Origin: Psychrosphaera sp.
GTDB taxonomy: Bacteria > Pseudomonadota > Gammaproteobacteria > Enterobacterales > Alteromonadaceae
DNA: 12,433 nucleotides
Direction: 5' to 3'
Assembly (NCBI GenBank): GCA_028098005.1
Contig: JAOHFM010000049.1
Span: forward strand, 1-12,433
The translations under genes were made by a program, and so were the position numbers. Positions 1-7,050 of this stretch are shown piece by piece (within the stretch, counting starts at the first letter, position 1; every line of letters begins with the position of its first letter). Under the pieces are notes generated by a model. It worked only from the letters and a program-made list of their open reading frames with translations. It was not told the origin of the DNA and did no database searches.

Positions 1-446
1 TCTGAGTCTTTTGATATGTCGCCAATTAAACCTATGGCGCCGGTTTTAAACATACCAATGGCAACGCCCACAACACTGAGCAGGCTTACAAATACTAAAA
101 ACTCATTGGTAAGTGAAAAGCTAAAACTCGCGAGTGAGAAAAGGAGTAACCCGATACAAATGGTTACTTTTCTACCAAGCTTGTCTGCTAGGTGGCCCAA
201 CAGTAATCCGCTTAATGCGATGAAAATCATTGGGGCGTAGTGAAAGGCACTCGCTTGAGTATGAGTTAAACCGTACTCTGTTACTAAATGAGGAATGATC
301 ACACCTACCGCATCTGACGTCATCGCAAAAATGAAGAACATCATGTAGGTAAGCCACTTCATTCTATTGACAGTGTGACTACTCGCACTCACAGCCCTAT
401 TTGGATCTGAGTGTGCAGAAATTTTATTGTCGATATTATCTGACAT
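1..446 (-). CDS. MFS sugar transporter, N-terminal part (cut by window edge)
   Basis: The first 148 residues of a major facilitator superfamily transporter are present; the rest lies beyond the window edge. After a polar cytoplasmic N-terminus of about 28 residues come hydrophobic segments at about 31-51, 68-83, 95-110 and 116-141. Between TM2 and TM3 is GHLADKLGRK (84-93), which matches the MFS signature motif A (GxLaDrxGrk). The ATG at 446 follows an in-frame Met-free stretch and has only a weak ribosome binding site, so a later start at Met29 (363) is possible. The gene diverges from the sucrose phosphorylase and shares its 195-bp intergenic region. By context I infer a sucrose or related disaccharide permease; the sequence itself shows only the superfamily. 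Inner-membrane location is expected. Confidence 0.85.
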   Translation of the reverse strand, partial: MSDNIDNKISAHSDPNRAVSASSHTVNRMKWLTYMMFFIFAMTSDAVGVIIPHLVTEYGLTHTQASAFHYAPMIFIALSGLLLGHLADKLGRKVTICIGLLLFSLASFSFSLTNEFLVFVSLLSVVGVAIGMFKTGAIGLIGDISKDS

Positions 447-471
447 ATATTGGCCTGCTGTTAGTTTTTCA

Positions 472-485
472 TTATTGAACAATAA
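472..485. promoter_or_regulatory. Inverted repeat in transporter leader
   Basis: TTATTG-AA-CAATAA is a 6-2-6 perfect inverted repeat lying 26 bp upstream of the transporter ATG (446, minus strand). It could be a protein-binding site in the transporter leader. It does not resemble the CTTAATCGATTAAG palindrome on the other side of the intergenic region, so if functional it may bind a different regulator. In AT-rich DNA such repeats also arise by chance. Confidence 0.25.
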
Positions 486-595
486 ACCGTCACTTTGATT
501 TTGGCTAATTGCTCTATACTGACTTTTTGTATTTGACGTTTAATTTATTTTTATTTTTTTACTTGAAACTTTGTTGCTTCTGGTAAAAGATAATA

Positions 596-609
596 CTTAA
601 TCGATTAAG
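596..609. promoter_or_regulatory. Candidate LacI-family operator
   Basis: CTTAATCGATTAAG is a perfect 14-bp palindrome centred on CG, the usual geometry of LacI-family operators. It ends 32 bp before the phosphorylase ATG. A GATAAT at 589-594 could be a -10 element, but the nearest -35-like TTGAAA (563-568) is 20 bp away, so the promoter itself is uncertain. A repressor bound here would sit at or just after the transcription start. The natural candidate is the LacI protein encoded at 2149-3180. It may also control the divergent transporter. The palindrome is seen; the assignment is inference. Confidence 0.6.
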
Positions 610-641
610 AAACAAGTTTTATACAACCAAAAGTTGGAATT

Positions 642-2099
642 ATGAAAAACAAAATACAACTCATCACATATGTCGACCGTTTATCCGGTCACGGTTTACC
701 TGAGCTCAACTGCCTTTTAAGCAATCAGCTGAGTAACCTTTTTGGTGGTGTTCACCTTCTTCCTTTTTATTATCCTATTGATGGAGCCGACGCTGGCTTT
801 GACCCAATAGATCACACCAAAGTGGATGAACGACTTGGTAACTGGGGCGATGTAAAAGCGATTGGTGAGCAATATGACATTATGGCCGACCTTATAGTGA
901 ACCACACGTCTGCTCAATCGCCTGAGTTTCAGGATGTATTAGAAAGAGGTCGTGAGTCGGAGTATTGGGACTTGTTTATTACCCGTGAAACCGTTTTTCC
1001 AGGTGGTATGACAGATGAAGAGGCCGCCATTATTTATCGACCTAGACCGGGCAGTTGCTTTTCTACCTACACTTTGTCAACTGGCGAAGAAGTCGAGTTT
1101 TGGACAACATTCACATCAAATCAAATTGATATTAATGTTGAATCAGAAGCAGGCAAAGCTTACTTGAATCGTATTTTAGATCGTTTTGAACAAGCAAACA
1201 TAAAGCTCATTAGGCTCGATGCTGCAGGTTATGCCATAAAAAGACGCGGAACGCGGTGCTTTATGCTCGAAGAGACGTTCAACTTTATTGCTGAACTTTC
1301 CAAGGCCGCTGAAGAGCGGGGTATGACAACGCTTGTTGAAATTCATTCGCACTATCAAACACAAATAGAAATAGCTAAGCGATGTTCACTAGTTTATGAC
1401 TTTGCACTACCACCTTTAGTGCTGCATACGTTATTGCAAAAGGATGCTAATGCACTGGTTGACTGGTTACAACTAGCCCCTAGAAACTGTATTACTGTGT
1501 TAGATACGCATGACGGAATAGGAATTATAGACGTTGGCCCTGATGGAGCTAAATCTGGCTTGCTAAAGCCAAAACAAATTGACGACTTAGTAGAAAAAAT
1601 TCATCAAAATTCGCATGGTGATAGCCTACATGCAACAGGTAATGCCGCTAGTAACGTGGATTTGTATCAAGTGAATTGTACTTACTACGACGCGCTAGGC
1701 GGTGATAATTACTTAAACTTACTCGCCAGAGCTATACAGTTTTTTGCGCCGGGTATTCCACAGGTTTATTACGGCGGTTTGTTGGGTCAGAAGAATGATA
1801 TGCCGTTACTCAACAAAACAAATGTAGGCCGAGATATTAACCGACCTTATTTGAATACAGAGCATGTTGAAGCGGCGATGAATACGCCATTCACTCAGGG
1901 TTTATGCCACTTAATTAAGTTAAGAAACGAGGTTGATGCCTTTAATGGCGACTTTTCTGTATCGTCGACCGATGTTGATATTTCATTAACGTGGAGTTCA
2001 GGAGATAGTCATATCTCACTAAATATTAATATGACAAGCTTGCATGCAACCATCATTCATAACAGTAAAACAATTGATATTGCGAACTGGTTGTCGTAA
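642..2099 (+). CDS. Sucrose phosphorylase (GH13_18)
   Basis: Cytoplasmic enzyme that converts sucrose and phosphate to alpha-glucose-1-phosphate and fructose. At 485 residues it is slightly shorter than the bifidobacterial enzyme (504), which it resembles along its length. GH13 residues are intact: H88 (VNHTS), nucleophile D193 (RLDAAGY), acid/base E233 (LVEIHSHY) and transition-state stabiliser D288 (VLDTHDG). Acceptor-site residues typical of true sucrose phosphorylases are also present: P134-R135 (IYRPRPG), Y197, D340 and Q343 (NVDLYQ). GH13_18 also includes sucrose-6'-phosphate, glucosylglycerol and glucosylglycerate phosphorylases; the acceptor-loop match makes sucrose the best guess. 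The ribosome binding site is weak (TTGGA). The gene is divergent from the transporter and convergent with the LacI gene; no fructokinase or invertase lies in the window. Confidence 0.93.
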   Translation: MKNKIQLITYVDRLSGHGLPELNCLLSNQLSNLFGGVHLLPFYYPIDGADAGFDPIDHTKVDERLGNWGDVKAIGEQYDIMADLIVNHTSAQSPEFQDVLERGRESEYWDLFITRETVFPGGMTDEEAAIIYRPRPGSCFSTYTLSTGEEVEFWTTFTSNQIDINVESEAGKAYLNRILDRFEQANIKLIRLDAAGYAIKRRGTRCFMLEETFNFIAELSKAAEERGMTTLVEIHSHYQTQIEIAKRCSLVYDFALPPLVLHTLLQKDANALVDWLQLAPRNCITVLDTHDGIGIIDVGPDGAKSGLLKPKQIDDLVEKIHQNSHGDSLHATGNAASNVDLYQVNCTYYDALGGDNYLNLLARAIQFFAPGIPQVYYGGLLGQKNDMPLLNKTNVGRDINRPYLNTEHVEAAMNTPFTQGLCHLIKLRNEVDAFNGDFSVSSTDVDISLTWSSGDSHISLNINMTSLHATIIHNSKTIDIANWLS

Positions 2100-2120
2100 A
2101 TCACGTTAAGCAGATTGGTA

Positions 2121-2165
2121 AAGGTAAGTGCTATTTATGTTCTATAAATTAAGTAGACTTACCTT
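2121..2165. terminator. Hairpin between convergent genes
   Basis: AAGGTAAGT (2121-2129) pairs perfectly with ACTTACCTT (2157-2165). Inside, ATTTAT (2133-2138) pairs with ATAAAT (2144-2149) around a 5-nt loop. The structure lies at the convergent ends of the phosphorylase and LacI genes, and its right arm enters the last LacI codons. There is no run of T on either strand, so it is not a classical intrinsic terminator. Its position suggests a bidirectional stop or an mRNA-end stabiliser. Confidence 0.4.
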
Positions 2166-3180
2166 GATAGAGACTATAGTCAACGGTGACAGAGTGTTTT
2201 GCATTATCTATAAATAACCTAGCGGCTAAGCGGCCTTTTTCCGCACTATTTTGATACACGGTCGTTAATGTTGGGGAACTATGTTTGGTGGCTGTGATGC
2301 CATCAAAGCCAGCTACTTTAATGTCTTCTCCTACTTTGATGCCCTGTTTTTTTAATGCTCTTAATAGTGCTAAAGCAATTAAGTCACTCATGCACAACAC
2401 AACTTTTGGCAATTCCTCTAACGCCAAAATTTGCTTTGCTGCTTTTAACGCAGCTTTGCTCGTACTCTCTGGTATATTCCACACTCCATTTGGTATTAAC
2501 TCTGCGCCCACTTCATTAATTGCTTCTTGATAGCCGATCAGCCGTTCGTGAGCTATTGAGCTGGTTGAGTCTGAGTTATACGCGATATCAGCAGGGCCAA
2601 TATCTGAACTATTATTGAGCCGCAAACCAAGCACTAATACATTGTCATGTTTGGATGTTACGGCTAGTTTGGCAACATCATAAGCGGCTTGTTTATTGTT
2701 CACACGTACTTCTGCATTTCGCTTGATGTTAAAGTCAACGGTGACCACTTTTTTTCTGGTTTTCTTTAATTGAGAAATGAGCTCTATATTCCGTGGCTGG
2801 CCGTAACATATGAAACCGTCAACAAAGTCAGCGACACTCGCGATGTTCTTAGAAGAACCGGAAAACAATAATACGTTAATCCCGTTTGACTCAAGAACGC
2901 TAGACATGCCTCTCGTAAACTCACTGGCAACAGGGTCTGTGATCATATACTCAACAGCATCGGGTAATACCAAGGCGACTATATTAAATCGTCCGTTTCT
3001 AAGTGACTGTGCGGCTTTATTAGGTCCAAAATACTCCAGCTCTTCACAAGCTTTTAATATTTCTTCACGCTTTTTAGCTGACAATTGATCAGGCCGATTA
3101 AACGCATTAGAAACCGTTGCGTTAGAGACTCCTAGCTTCTTAGCTATTGATTTGAGAGTCCAAGTTTGTTGATTTGACAT
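2149..3180 (-). CDS. LacI-family transcriptional repressor
   Basis: A 343-residue regulator of standard LacI length. The N-terminal helix-turn-helix is at about 8-30 (TLKSIAKKLGVSNATVSNAF), followed by the hinge-helix region around 48-62 (PNKAAQSLRNGR). Residues 63 to 343 form the periplasmic-binding-protein-like effector domain, with AGFDGI and TLTTVYQ near the C-terminus, as expected for sugar-responsive members. Its position next to a sucrose phosphorylase and sugar transporter suggests it senses sucrose or a breakdown product and binds the palindrome at 596-609. No strong ribosome binding site precedes the ATG at 3180. It is transcribed toward the phosphorylase, with 49 bp between the two stop codons. 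The family is certain; the effector is inference. Confidence 0.93.
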   Translation of the reverse strand: MSNQQTWTLKSIAKKLGVSNATVSNAFNRPDQLSAKKREEILKACEELEYFGPNKAAQSLRNGRFNIVALVLPDAVEYMITDPVASEFTRGMSSVLESNGINVLLFSGSSKNIASVADFVDGFICYGQPRNIELISQLKKTRKKVVTVDFNIKRNAEVRVNNKQAAYDVAKLAVTSKHDNVLVLGLRLNNSSDIGPADIAYNSDSTSSIAHERLIGYQEAINEVGAELIPNGVWNIPESTSKAALKAAKQILALEELPKVVLCMSDLIALALLRALKKQGIKVGEDIKVAGFDGITATKHSSPTLTTVYQNSAEKGRLAARLFIDNAKHSVTVDYSLYQGKST

Positions 3181-3204
3181 AGCAACTATCTAATTAGTGG
3201 AAGT

Positions 3205-3233
3205 CTAATAATAGTATTGAAATTTAACATCAA
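3205..3233 (-). promoter_or_regulatory. Candidate promoter of the LacI gene
   Basis: On the minus strand, TTGATG (3228-3233) and TATTAG (3205-3210) are 17 bp apart, giving a plausible sigma-70 promoter with a leader of about 20 nt. A CTAATTAG palindrome (3189-3196) lies near the expected start and could allow autoregulation. Both hexamers deviate from consensus. Confidence 0.35.
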
Positions 3234-3278
3234 TGTCATCAAGAACTAGCCAGGTAAGCGACAATGCGTTTACTCAGA

Positions 3279-3296
3279 CTTAGTTTTTAAACTAAG
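3279..3296. promoter_or_regulatory. 18-bp near-palindrome upstream of the LacI gene
   Basis: CTTAGTTT-TT-AAACTAAG is an 8-2-8 perfect inverted repeat about 100 bp upstream of the LacI start and about 110 bp beyond the end of the hydrolase at 3405. Like the 596-609 palindrome, its ends are CTTA and TAAG, but its centre lacks CG. It may be an operator for the LacI gene, or a hairpin ending the upstream hydrolase transcript, although it has no clean T-run on the minus strand. Confidence 0.3.
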
Positions 3297-3404
3297 AAGT
3301 AATGATCATCATTCTTTCTGAATTTCACATTTTAACTGAGTGCTTTATTGAGGTACTTTCACAATAAATGAGAGTCGGTTGGAGGAACAAAGTTTTTATT
3401 AAAC

Positions 3405-4292
3405 CTATCGCCTCAAAAACTGCAAGTAAGTATCAACCACATTGGGGCTTGTCAGTAAATTAAGATGGCCGACATTTTCAATAACATGCAGCTCTTTATT
3501 CTTAATATTCGTTAATGATTTATATAGGCTTTTATTAATGCTCGGCGGTGTTTCCCAGTCGTCTTCTGCTGATAACATTAACAAGTTACCTTTATGTTTA
3601 TTGAGTGAGCTTACGTTATCAATTTCCAATAGTTCTTTAGATGGTTTTACGCTTACGAAGGGTTTAATCACGTAACCGAGTAGTGTTGGGATGCCATAGG
3701 AATACTTTGCTTCTTTTACAAATACTTCGTCCATCCAGTCATTCACATTCGTTACGCTGCCTTCTAATACAAGGTGTGACACCTTTTCATTAGCGGCTAA
3801 GTCTATCGCTAATATGCTGCCAAGCGATAAACCATGGACCACGATTGAGTTGTCGGATTTATTATTAATGGTGTTGAAGACGTGTTTAGCATCGCTTGTT
3901 AAGCTTGCGAGTGTCGCTTCACCACCGGTAAAGCCAAAACCTCTATAATCAAACCAATAGACATCCGCATTCATTTCTAACATCAAGGGCAACACGTTTA
4001 TGTAGTGCTTTTCAATTGGGAAGTTATTAGGGCCAAAATATAAAACGACAAACTCGGGATTTTTTTGTTTTACATGAATGCCAATGGATTTGTTTCCATC
4101 TTTTTGTTCAATCTCAACAACGTCTGCGTGAATGTTTGGGTTTAACATTCGTATATTGTTCAGCGTTTCTGCATAGTCGTTAGAGGCTATCGGAGTTTGA
4201 TTGGCTAGAAGAGACTGTTCGCTCGGCGCTAGAGTCATACATCCATTTAATAACAATAAAAATAATGAGGTAATCAATAATTTAAAGTACAC
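3405..4292 (-). CDS. Alpha/beta hydrolase, predicted lipoprotein
   Basis: A 295-residue alpha/beta-fold hydrolase with a lipoprotein signal peptide: hydrophobic residues 5-16 lead to a lipobox LLNGC with lipidated Cys18. The nucleophile elbow is HGLSLGS (Ser156), the likely acid is Asp244 or Asp245 (SAEDDWETP), and the catalytic His is His276 (ENVGHL). FDYRGFGFTGG (115-124) is the usual motif before the nucleophile strand. The start is GTG at 4292, because AAGGA (4300-4304) lies 8 nt upstream; the ATG seen just before is out of frame. Substrate is unknown; related proteins are esterases or peptidase-like and are often annotated only as alpha/beta hydrolase. It is expected in the outer or inner membrane facing the periplasm. 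It is not in an operon with its neighbours. Confidence 0.85.
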   Translation of the reverse strand: MYFKLLITSLFLLLLNGCMTLAPSEQSLLANQTPIASNDYAETLNNIRMLNPNIHADVVEIEQKDGNKSIGIHVKQKNPEFVVLYFGPNNFPIEKHYINVLPLMLEMNADVYWFDYRGFGFTGGEATLASLTSDAKHVFNTINNKSDNSIVVHGLSLGSILAIDLAANEKVSHLVLEGSVTNVNDWMDEVFVKEAKYSYGIPTLLGYVIKPFVSVKPSKELLEIDNVSSLNKHKGNLLMLSAEDDWETPPSINKSLYKSLTNIKNKELHVIENVGHLNLLTSPNVVDTYLQFLRR

Positions 4293-4841
4293 AAAGTCAT
4301 TCCTTAATTTTGGGTTACTCAGATTCCATAATAACCCAAATATTAGTAGCAGACTTGCTTAATCATAGCTAGTTTAAAGATTGAGATTAGATTACGAAAC
4401 TAGATAACTTTGCAGAAATAAAGTTGTTTTAGAGACAAAATGGGAGCTAAAAATACGTCGGGTAAACTCGTTTTTGGACAAAAAGAATTGATATCAAGTT
4501 ATTCCGTGTGCAAAATTCAGATGCTGACGTTAGATAATAAAAGCAATCTTTCAACCTAATTCATGTTTAGCCATTACCCCTTTAATTAGACCTTTTTACT
4601 AAAAAAACGAAATGAATATCATTGTCTAAAGAACTTTTTTCAAAAAGCTTGTTTCTGCTATTTGACATGTAATTTAGAGAGGCTTGCAAACGTAATATTC
4701 AAAAGCAACTCTCAGGTATCTCGCTATGCAATGAGTGGACCCGCTCGAACATTATATTCTAGAAAAACCTCAAAGTTCGCTTGCTTTTTAGCCAACCTAT
4801 CAGTTTACTTGGTTAATTATTAAAAAAAGGAACTTAATATC
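4293..4841. other. 549-bp intergenic region, no convincing gene
   Basis: This stretch separates the divergent hydrolase (minus) and the unknown secreted protein (plus). Besides the inverted repeat near 4309-4340 it holds a Fur-box-like sequence (4611-4626) and a consensus TTGACA (4662-4667) with no good -10 at normal spacing. The best promoter for the downstream gene is TTGCTT (4781-4786), 17 bp, TTTACT (4804-4809). A 39-codon ORF at 4440-4559 (plus) has no good ribosome binding site or recognisable motif and is not called. Confidence 0.4.
4309..4340. promoter_or_regulatory. Inverted repeat upstream of the hydrolase start
   Basis: TTTGGGTTA (4309-4317) and TAACCCAAA (4332-4340) are perfect 9-bp arms separated by 14 bp. 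The near arm begins 16 bp before the hydrolase GTG start and is only a few bases from its AAGGA site. In RNA it would form a hairpin close to the ribosome binding site. In DNA it could be a dyad operator. No matching regulator is known to me. Confidence 0.4.
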
Positions 4842-5630
4842 ATGAAAAGTTTAATGATTTTTATAATTGCTATACAGTTGTTATATGCTCATTCACTCTA
4901 CGCTAAAAGCCCATTTCCTTTACAGAAAAGCTCAGATTGCCATAGAAAAGAGGTTGTTACCAAACCTGTGAATAACTTTATATTCTCTGGTCGGTACTGT
5001 GTTTCTAGTTTAGAAGTAAGAAACAGTATAGACCTTAATCAACTGCCGAATTTTCATGATGCCTATGAAGTAGCCAATAGATATAGGCTTGCTTATCAAT
5101 CTATTGAAAGTCATGAATTGAGAGCACAATTCGTAGATGCGTTTTTAGTAGAAGCAAGTAAGCGTCTTAGTCTATCTAGCAAAGAAAAGGATGGTGTTCA
5201 CAGAGTAAAAGTTGTAATTAACAGTAAGTCCCACAGTGGAAATCATATTTCAGGAATTACATTAAATATTATAGAGAAAGAGGTTATTGAAAAGCTTAAT
5301 GAAATAAATGCGAATGTACATTCGCCAATAAGCAGCAACTTAACTATAACCGAACTAATCCATTATATTTTTGAAGATAGTGATGAAGCAAAAAAGTCCG
5401 TGAAAACAAAACTAAATTCAACAATCATGATGGCACCAATTGATGGCGGAAATCCATGTGATTTGGATTGTGAATATCGTGATTGGGTAGAGGACCAGAT
5501 TATTGGTGGAGGGTATAATGATTTTTATTGGGATACACGAGTAGTTCAAGGGACTACAGAAGAGTTTATCGTTTATGAAGATGAACACGGGGCAGAAGCG
5601 AATTCTCCTAACCGTCCGCTCTTTGTCTAA
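4842..5630 (+). CDS. Secreted protein of unknown function
   Basis: A 262-residue protein I do not recognise. It begins with a classical Sec signal peptide: lysine at position 2, hydrophobic core 4-15, probable cleavage after SLYA (residue 21). The mature part has four cysteines, C33, C53, C206 and C210; the pairs could form two disulfides in the periplasm. The middle (about 75-190) looks helical and charged. The C-terminal part is acidic and rich in Gly, Asp and Tyr (CDLDCEYRDW, IIGGGYNDFYW). No catalytic signature or lipobox is visible. AAGGA lies 10 nt before the ATG. The gene stands alone, 249 bp or more from its neighbours. It is probably exported; function is not inferable. Confidence 0.75.
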   Translation: MKSLMIFIIAIQLLYAHSLYAKSPFPLQKSSDCHRKEVVTKPVNNFIFSGRYCVSSLEVRNSIDLNQLPNFHDAYEVANRYRLAYQSIESHELRAQFVDAFLVEASKRLSLSSKEKDGVHRVKVVINSKSHSGNHISGITLNIIEKEVIEKLNEINANVHSPISSNLTITELIHYIFEDSDEAKKSVKTKLNSTIMMAPIDGGNPCDLDCEYRDWVEDQIIGGGYNDFYWDTRVVQGTTEEFIVYEDEHGAEANSPNRPLFV

Positions 5631-5635
5631 AACAG

Positions 5636-5954
5636 ACCGTCACCAATGAGCTGGCCAAATGTCCGTTCCTCGCTCAAAGTTGCCCGTCAACATTCCAGTT
5701 TGTAAATTGTTTTGGGGCAAAGGTGAGCCAGCAAATAAATCGCCAATGGACAGAAACGGATCAATGCGAATAAATGCTTAGTGTCAAAGTCAGAATGGCC
5801 AAATTAGCCAATTTTTGACTAATTAATTCAAAAAGTTATCGGCATTCCATCCTTTACTTTCAAACGAGTTTATAAGTAATTGAATTTTATGCACTTTCGT
5901 TTCTGGCACATGTGCTGCAACTCAATACCTAAATCAAATGTGAAAGGAAAAGTC
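5636..5954. repeat. Possible dispersed intergenic element
   Basis: The first part of this gap (about 5636-5770) is near 48% G+C by hand count, clearly richer than the genes on either side. It shows stop-interrupted coding-like frames on both strands but no gene with a start and ribosome binding site. Sequences of this kind, with the same accidental translations, seem familiar to me from repeated intergenic elements in Alteromonadales genomes, but I cannot verify this. GGCCAAAT occurs twice (5653-5660 and 5797-5804). It runs directly into the leader of the hydrolase at 5955 and may supply its promoter. Confidence 0.3.
5812..5834. promoter_or_regulatory. AT-rich inverted repeat
   Basis: TTTTTGA (5812-5818) and TCAAAAA (5828-5834) form a perfect 7-bp inverted repeat with a 9-bp AT-rich centre, 120 bp before the hydrolase start. 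A TTGACT (5815-5820) inside it could be a -35 element, with a poor TATCGG 16 bp downstream. Confidence 0.25.
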
Positions 5955-6767
5955 ATGAAAAACAAGCTATTAATATCTATATTATGTTGCTCTACATTGT
6001 TGTCTAGTACAGCATTTTCTAAACAGTCGTTCGTTAAAGTCGACGATATTCAATATGAAGTTCACAGCCAAGGGCAAGGTGAAAACACCATTGTTTTTGA
6101 ATCTGGTTTTGGGACGGGCGCCGATACCTGGGATACCTTAATTGATTCTCTAGGCTCGGAGTACAAAACTATTGCATACTCGCGCGTTGGGACAGGTCAA
6201 ACAAAGCCTAGTGACAGAACCCTGACCATTGAACAGCATATATCTCAGTTACATAGGCTTACAAAAGAAATGGGGTTGACAGAGCCGTTTACTCTCGTTG
6301 GTCACTCTTACGGAGGTTTGGTCAGTGCAGAGTTTGCTCGGCAGCACCCTACAGCAGTAAAAGCACTTATATTGATCGATCCGGCGGTTCGAGCGCAGAG
6401 AACCATTTTTAAGAAAATCGCTCCACAGCAAATCCAAAGAGATGATGTCATGATGCTCAAATATATGCCAAAGCATTTGGCTGATGACTATCAATTATTA
6501 CTCAGACAGATGGATGGCAGCACTTCAAAAATCACACCAATTGAAAAAAAGCTGCCTGTTGTTCTTTTAACTTCTACCAAGGTAAGCGATCAGCCATTCG
6601 TGTTTGAAGAAACAAAACAAGGAAAGGCCGCATGGTTAAAAATGCATAACAAACTATTTGAAAATGTAGAGGTTGGTTACCACTATCGCATCAATGATTC
6701 AGGCCATAGTATTCATAAAGAAAAGGCCGAAGCGGTAGTTAATGCTATCGCCTATTTACTGCAATGA
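5955..6767 (+). CDS. Secreted alpha/beta hydrolase
   Basis: A 270-residue exported alpha/beta hydrolase. The reading frame is open back to a TTG at 5880, but the ATG at 5955 is chosen because it is preceded by AAAGGAAA and begins a normal signal peptide (MKNK, hydrophobic 5-20, likely cleavage AFS-KQ after residue 22). The catalytic triad is probably Ser118 (VGHSYGG), Asp212 (TKVSDQP) and His251 (DSGHSI). The oxyanion-hole region is ESGFGTGADTW (49-59), where many relatives have an HG motif. SRVGTGQT (76-83) corresponds to the D-x-R-G-x-G-x-S segment. Family members include esterases, epoxide hydrolases and prolyl aminopeptidase-like enzymes, so the substrate is unknown. Periplasmic or secreted location is expected. 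It is unrelated in detail to the lipoprotein hydrolase at 3405-4292. Confidence 0.88.
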   Translation: MKNKLLISILCCSTLLSSTAFSKQSFVKVDDIQYEVHSQGQGENTIVFESGFGTGADTWDTLIDSLGSEYKTIAYSRVGTGQTKPSDRTLTIEQHISQLHRLTKEMGLTEPFTLVGHSYGGLVSAEFARQHPTAVKALILIDPAVRAQRTIFKKIAPQQIQRDDVMMLKYMPKHLADDYQLLLRQMDGSTSKITPIEKKLPVVLLTSTKVSDQPFVFEETKQGKAAWLKMHNKLFENVEVGYHYRINDSGHSIHKEKAEAVVNAIAYLLQ

Positions 6768-6773
6768 TCTAGA

Positions 6774-6801
6774 TGAGACGCACAATTTTCATTGCCTCTC
6801 A
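6774..6801 (+). terminator. Hairpin after the hydrolase gene
   Basis: TGAGACGCA (6774-6782) pairs with TGCCTCTCA (6793-6801) with a single C-C mismatch and a 10-nt loop, starting 7 bp after the hydrolase stop codon. No T-run follows, so it may be a 3' stabilising structure or a factor-assisted terminator. Confidence 0.4.
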
Positions 6802-6986
6802 AAAACAGATATATGAAATTTTTTAGGCTCTATAGGTCGAAACCAAATTTGAATTTTAAACTATTTGGCTGCCCTGTAATCGCTCAACGTAGACTCTTAG
6901 AGTATTTACATTAACGCGAAATGGGGCAGAAACAACTTGTAGATGTTTATTTGGCATTGTAATGTTTGCGGGGTTTGGCTCAATAC

Positions 6987-7010
6987 AAAAACGGCCACTA
7001 AAAGTGACCG
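6987..7010 (-). terminator. Intrinsic terminator of glmS
   Basis: Read on the minus strand, CGGTCAC pairs with GTGGCCG (one G-T wobble) around a 5-nt loop and is followed directly by TTTTT. It starts about 40 bp after the glmS stop codon. This is a standard Rho-independent terminator. Confidence 0.85.
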
Positions 7011-7050
7011 CTTTATATTCTTAACAGTTTGTCAGTTTCAAACTTGTGAC

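Noticed and set aside
4440..4559. 39-codon plus-strand ORF in the long intergenic region
   Set aside because: Poor ribosome binding site, no motif, and composition like the surrounding non-coding DNA.
5880..5954. N-terminal extension of the secreted hydrolase from a TTG start
   Set aside because: It would bury the signal peptide; the ATG at 5955 has a good ribosome binding site and begins with MKNK.
6856..6957. 33-codon minus-strand ORF downstream of glmS with a protein-like translation (PFRVNVNTLRVYVERLQGSQ)
   Set aside because: No ribosome binding site, no promoter after the glmS terminator, and the open frame runs back through the terminator stem, which suggests chance.
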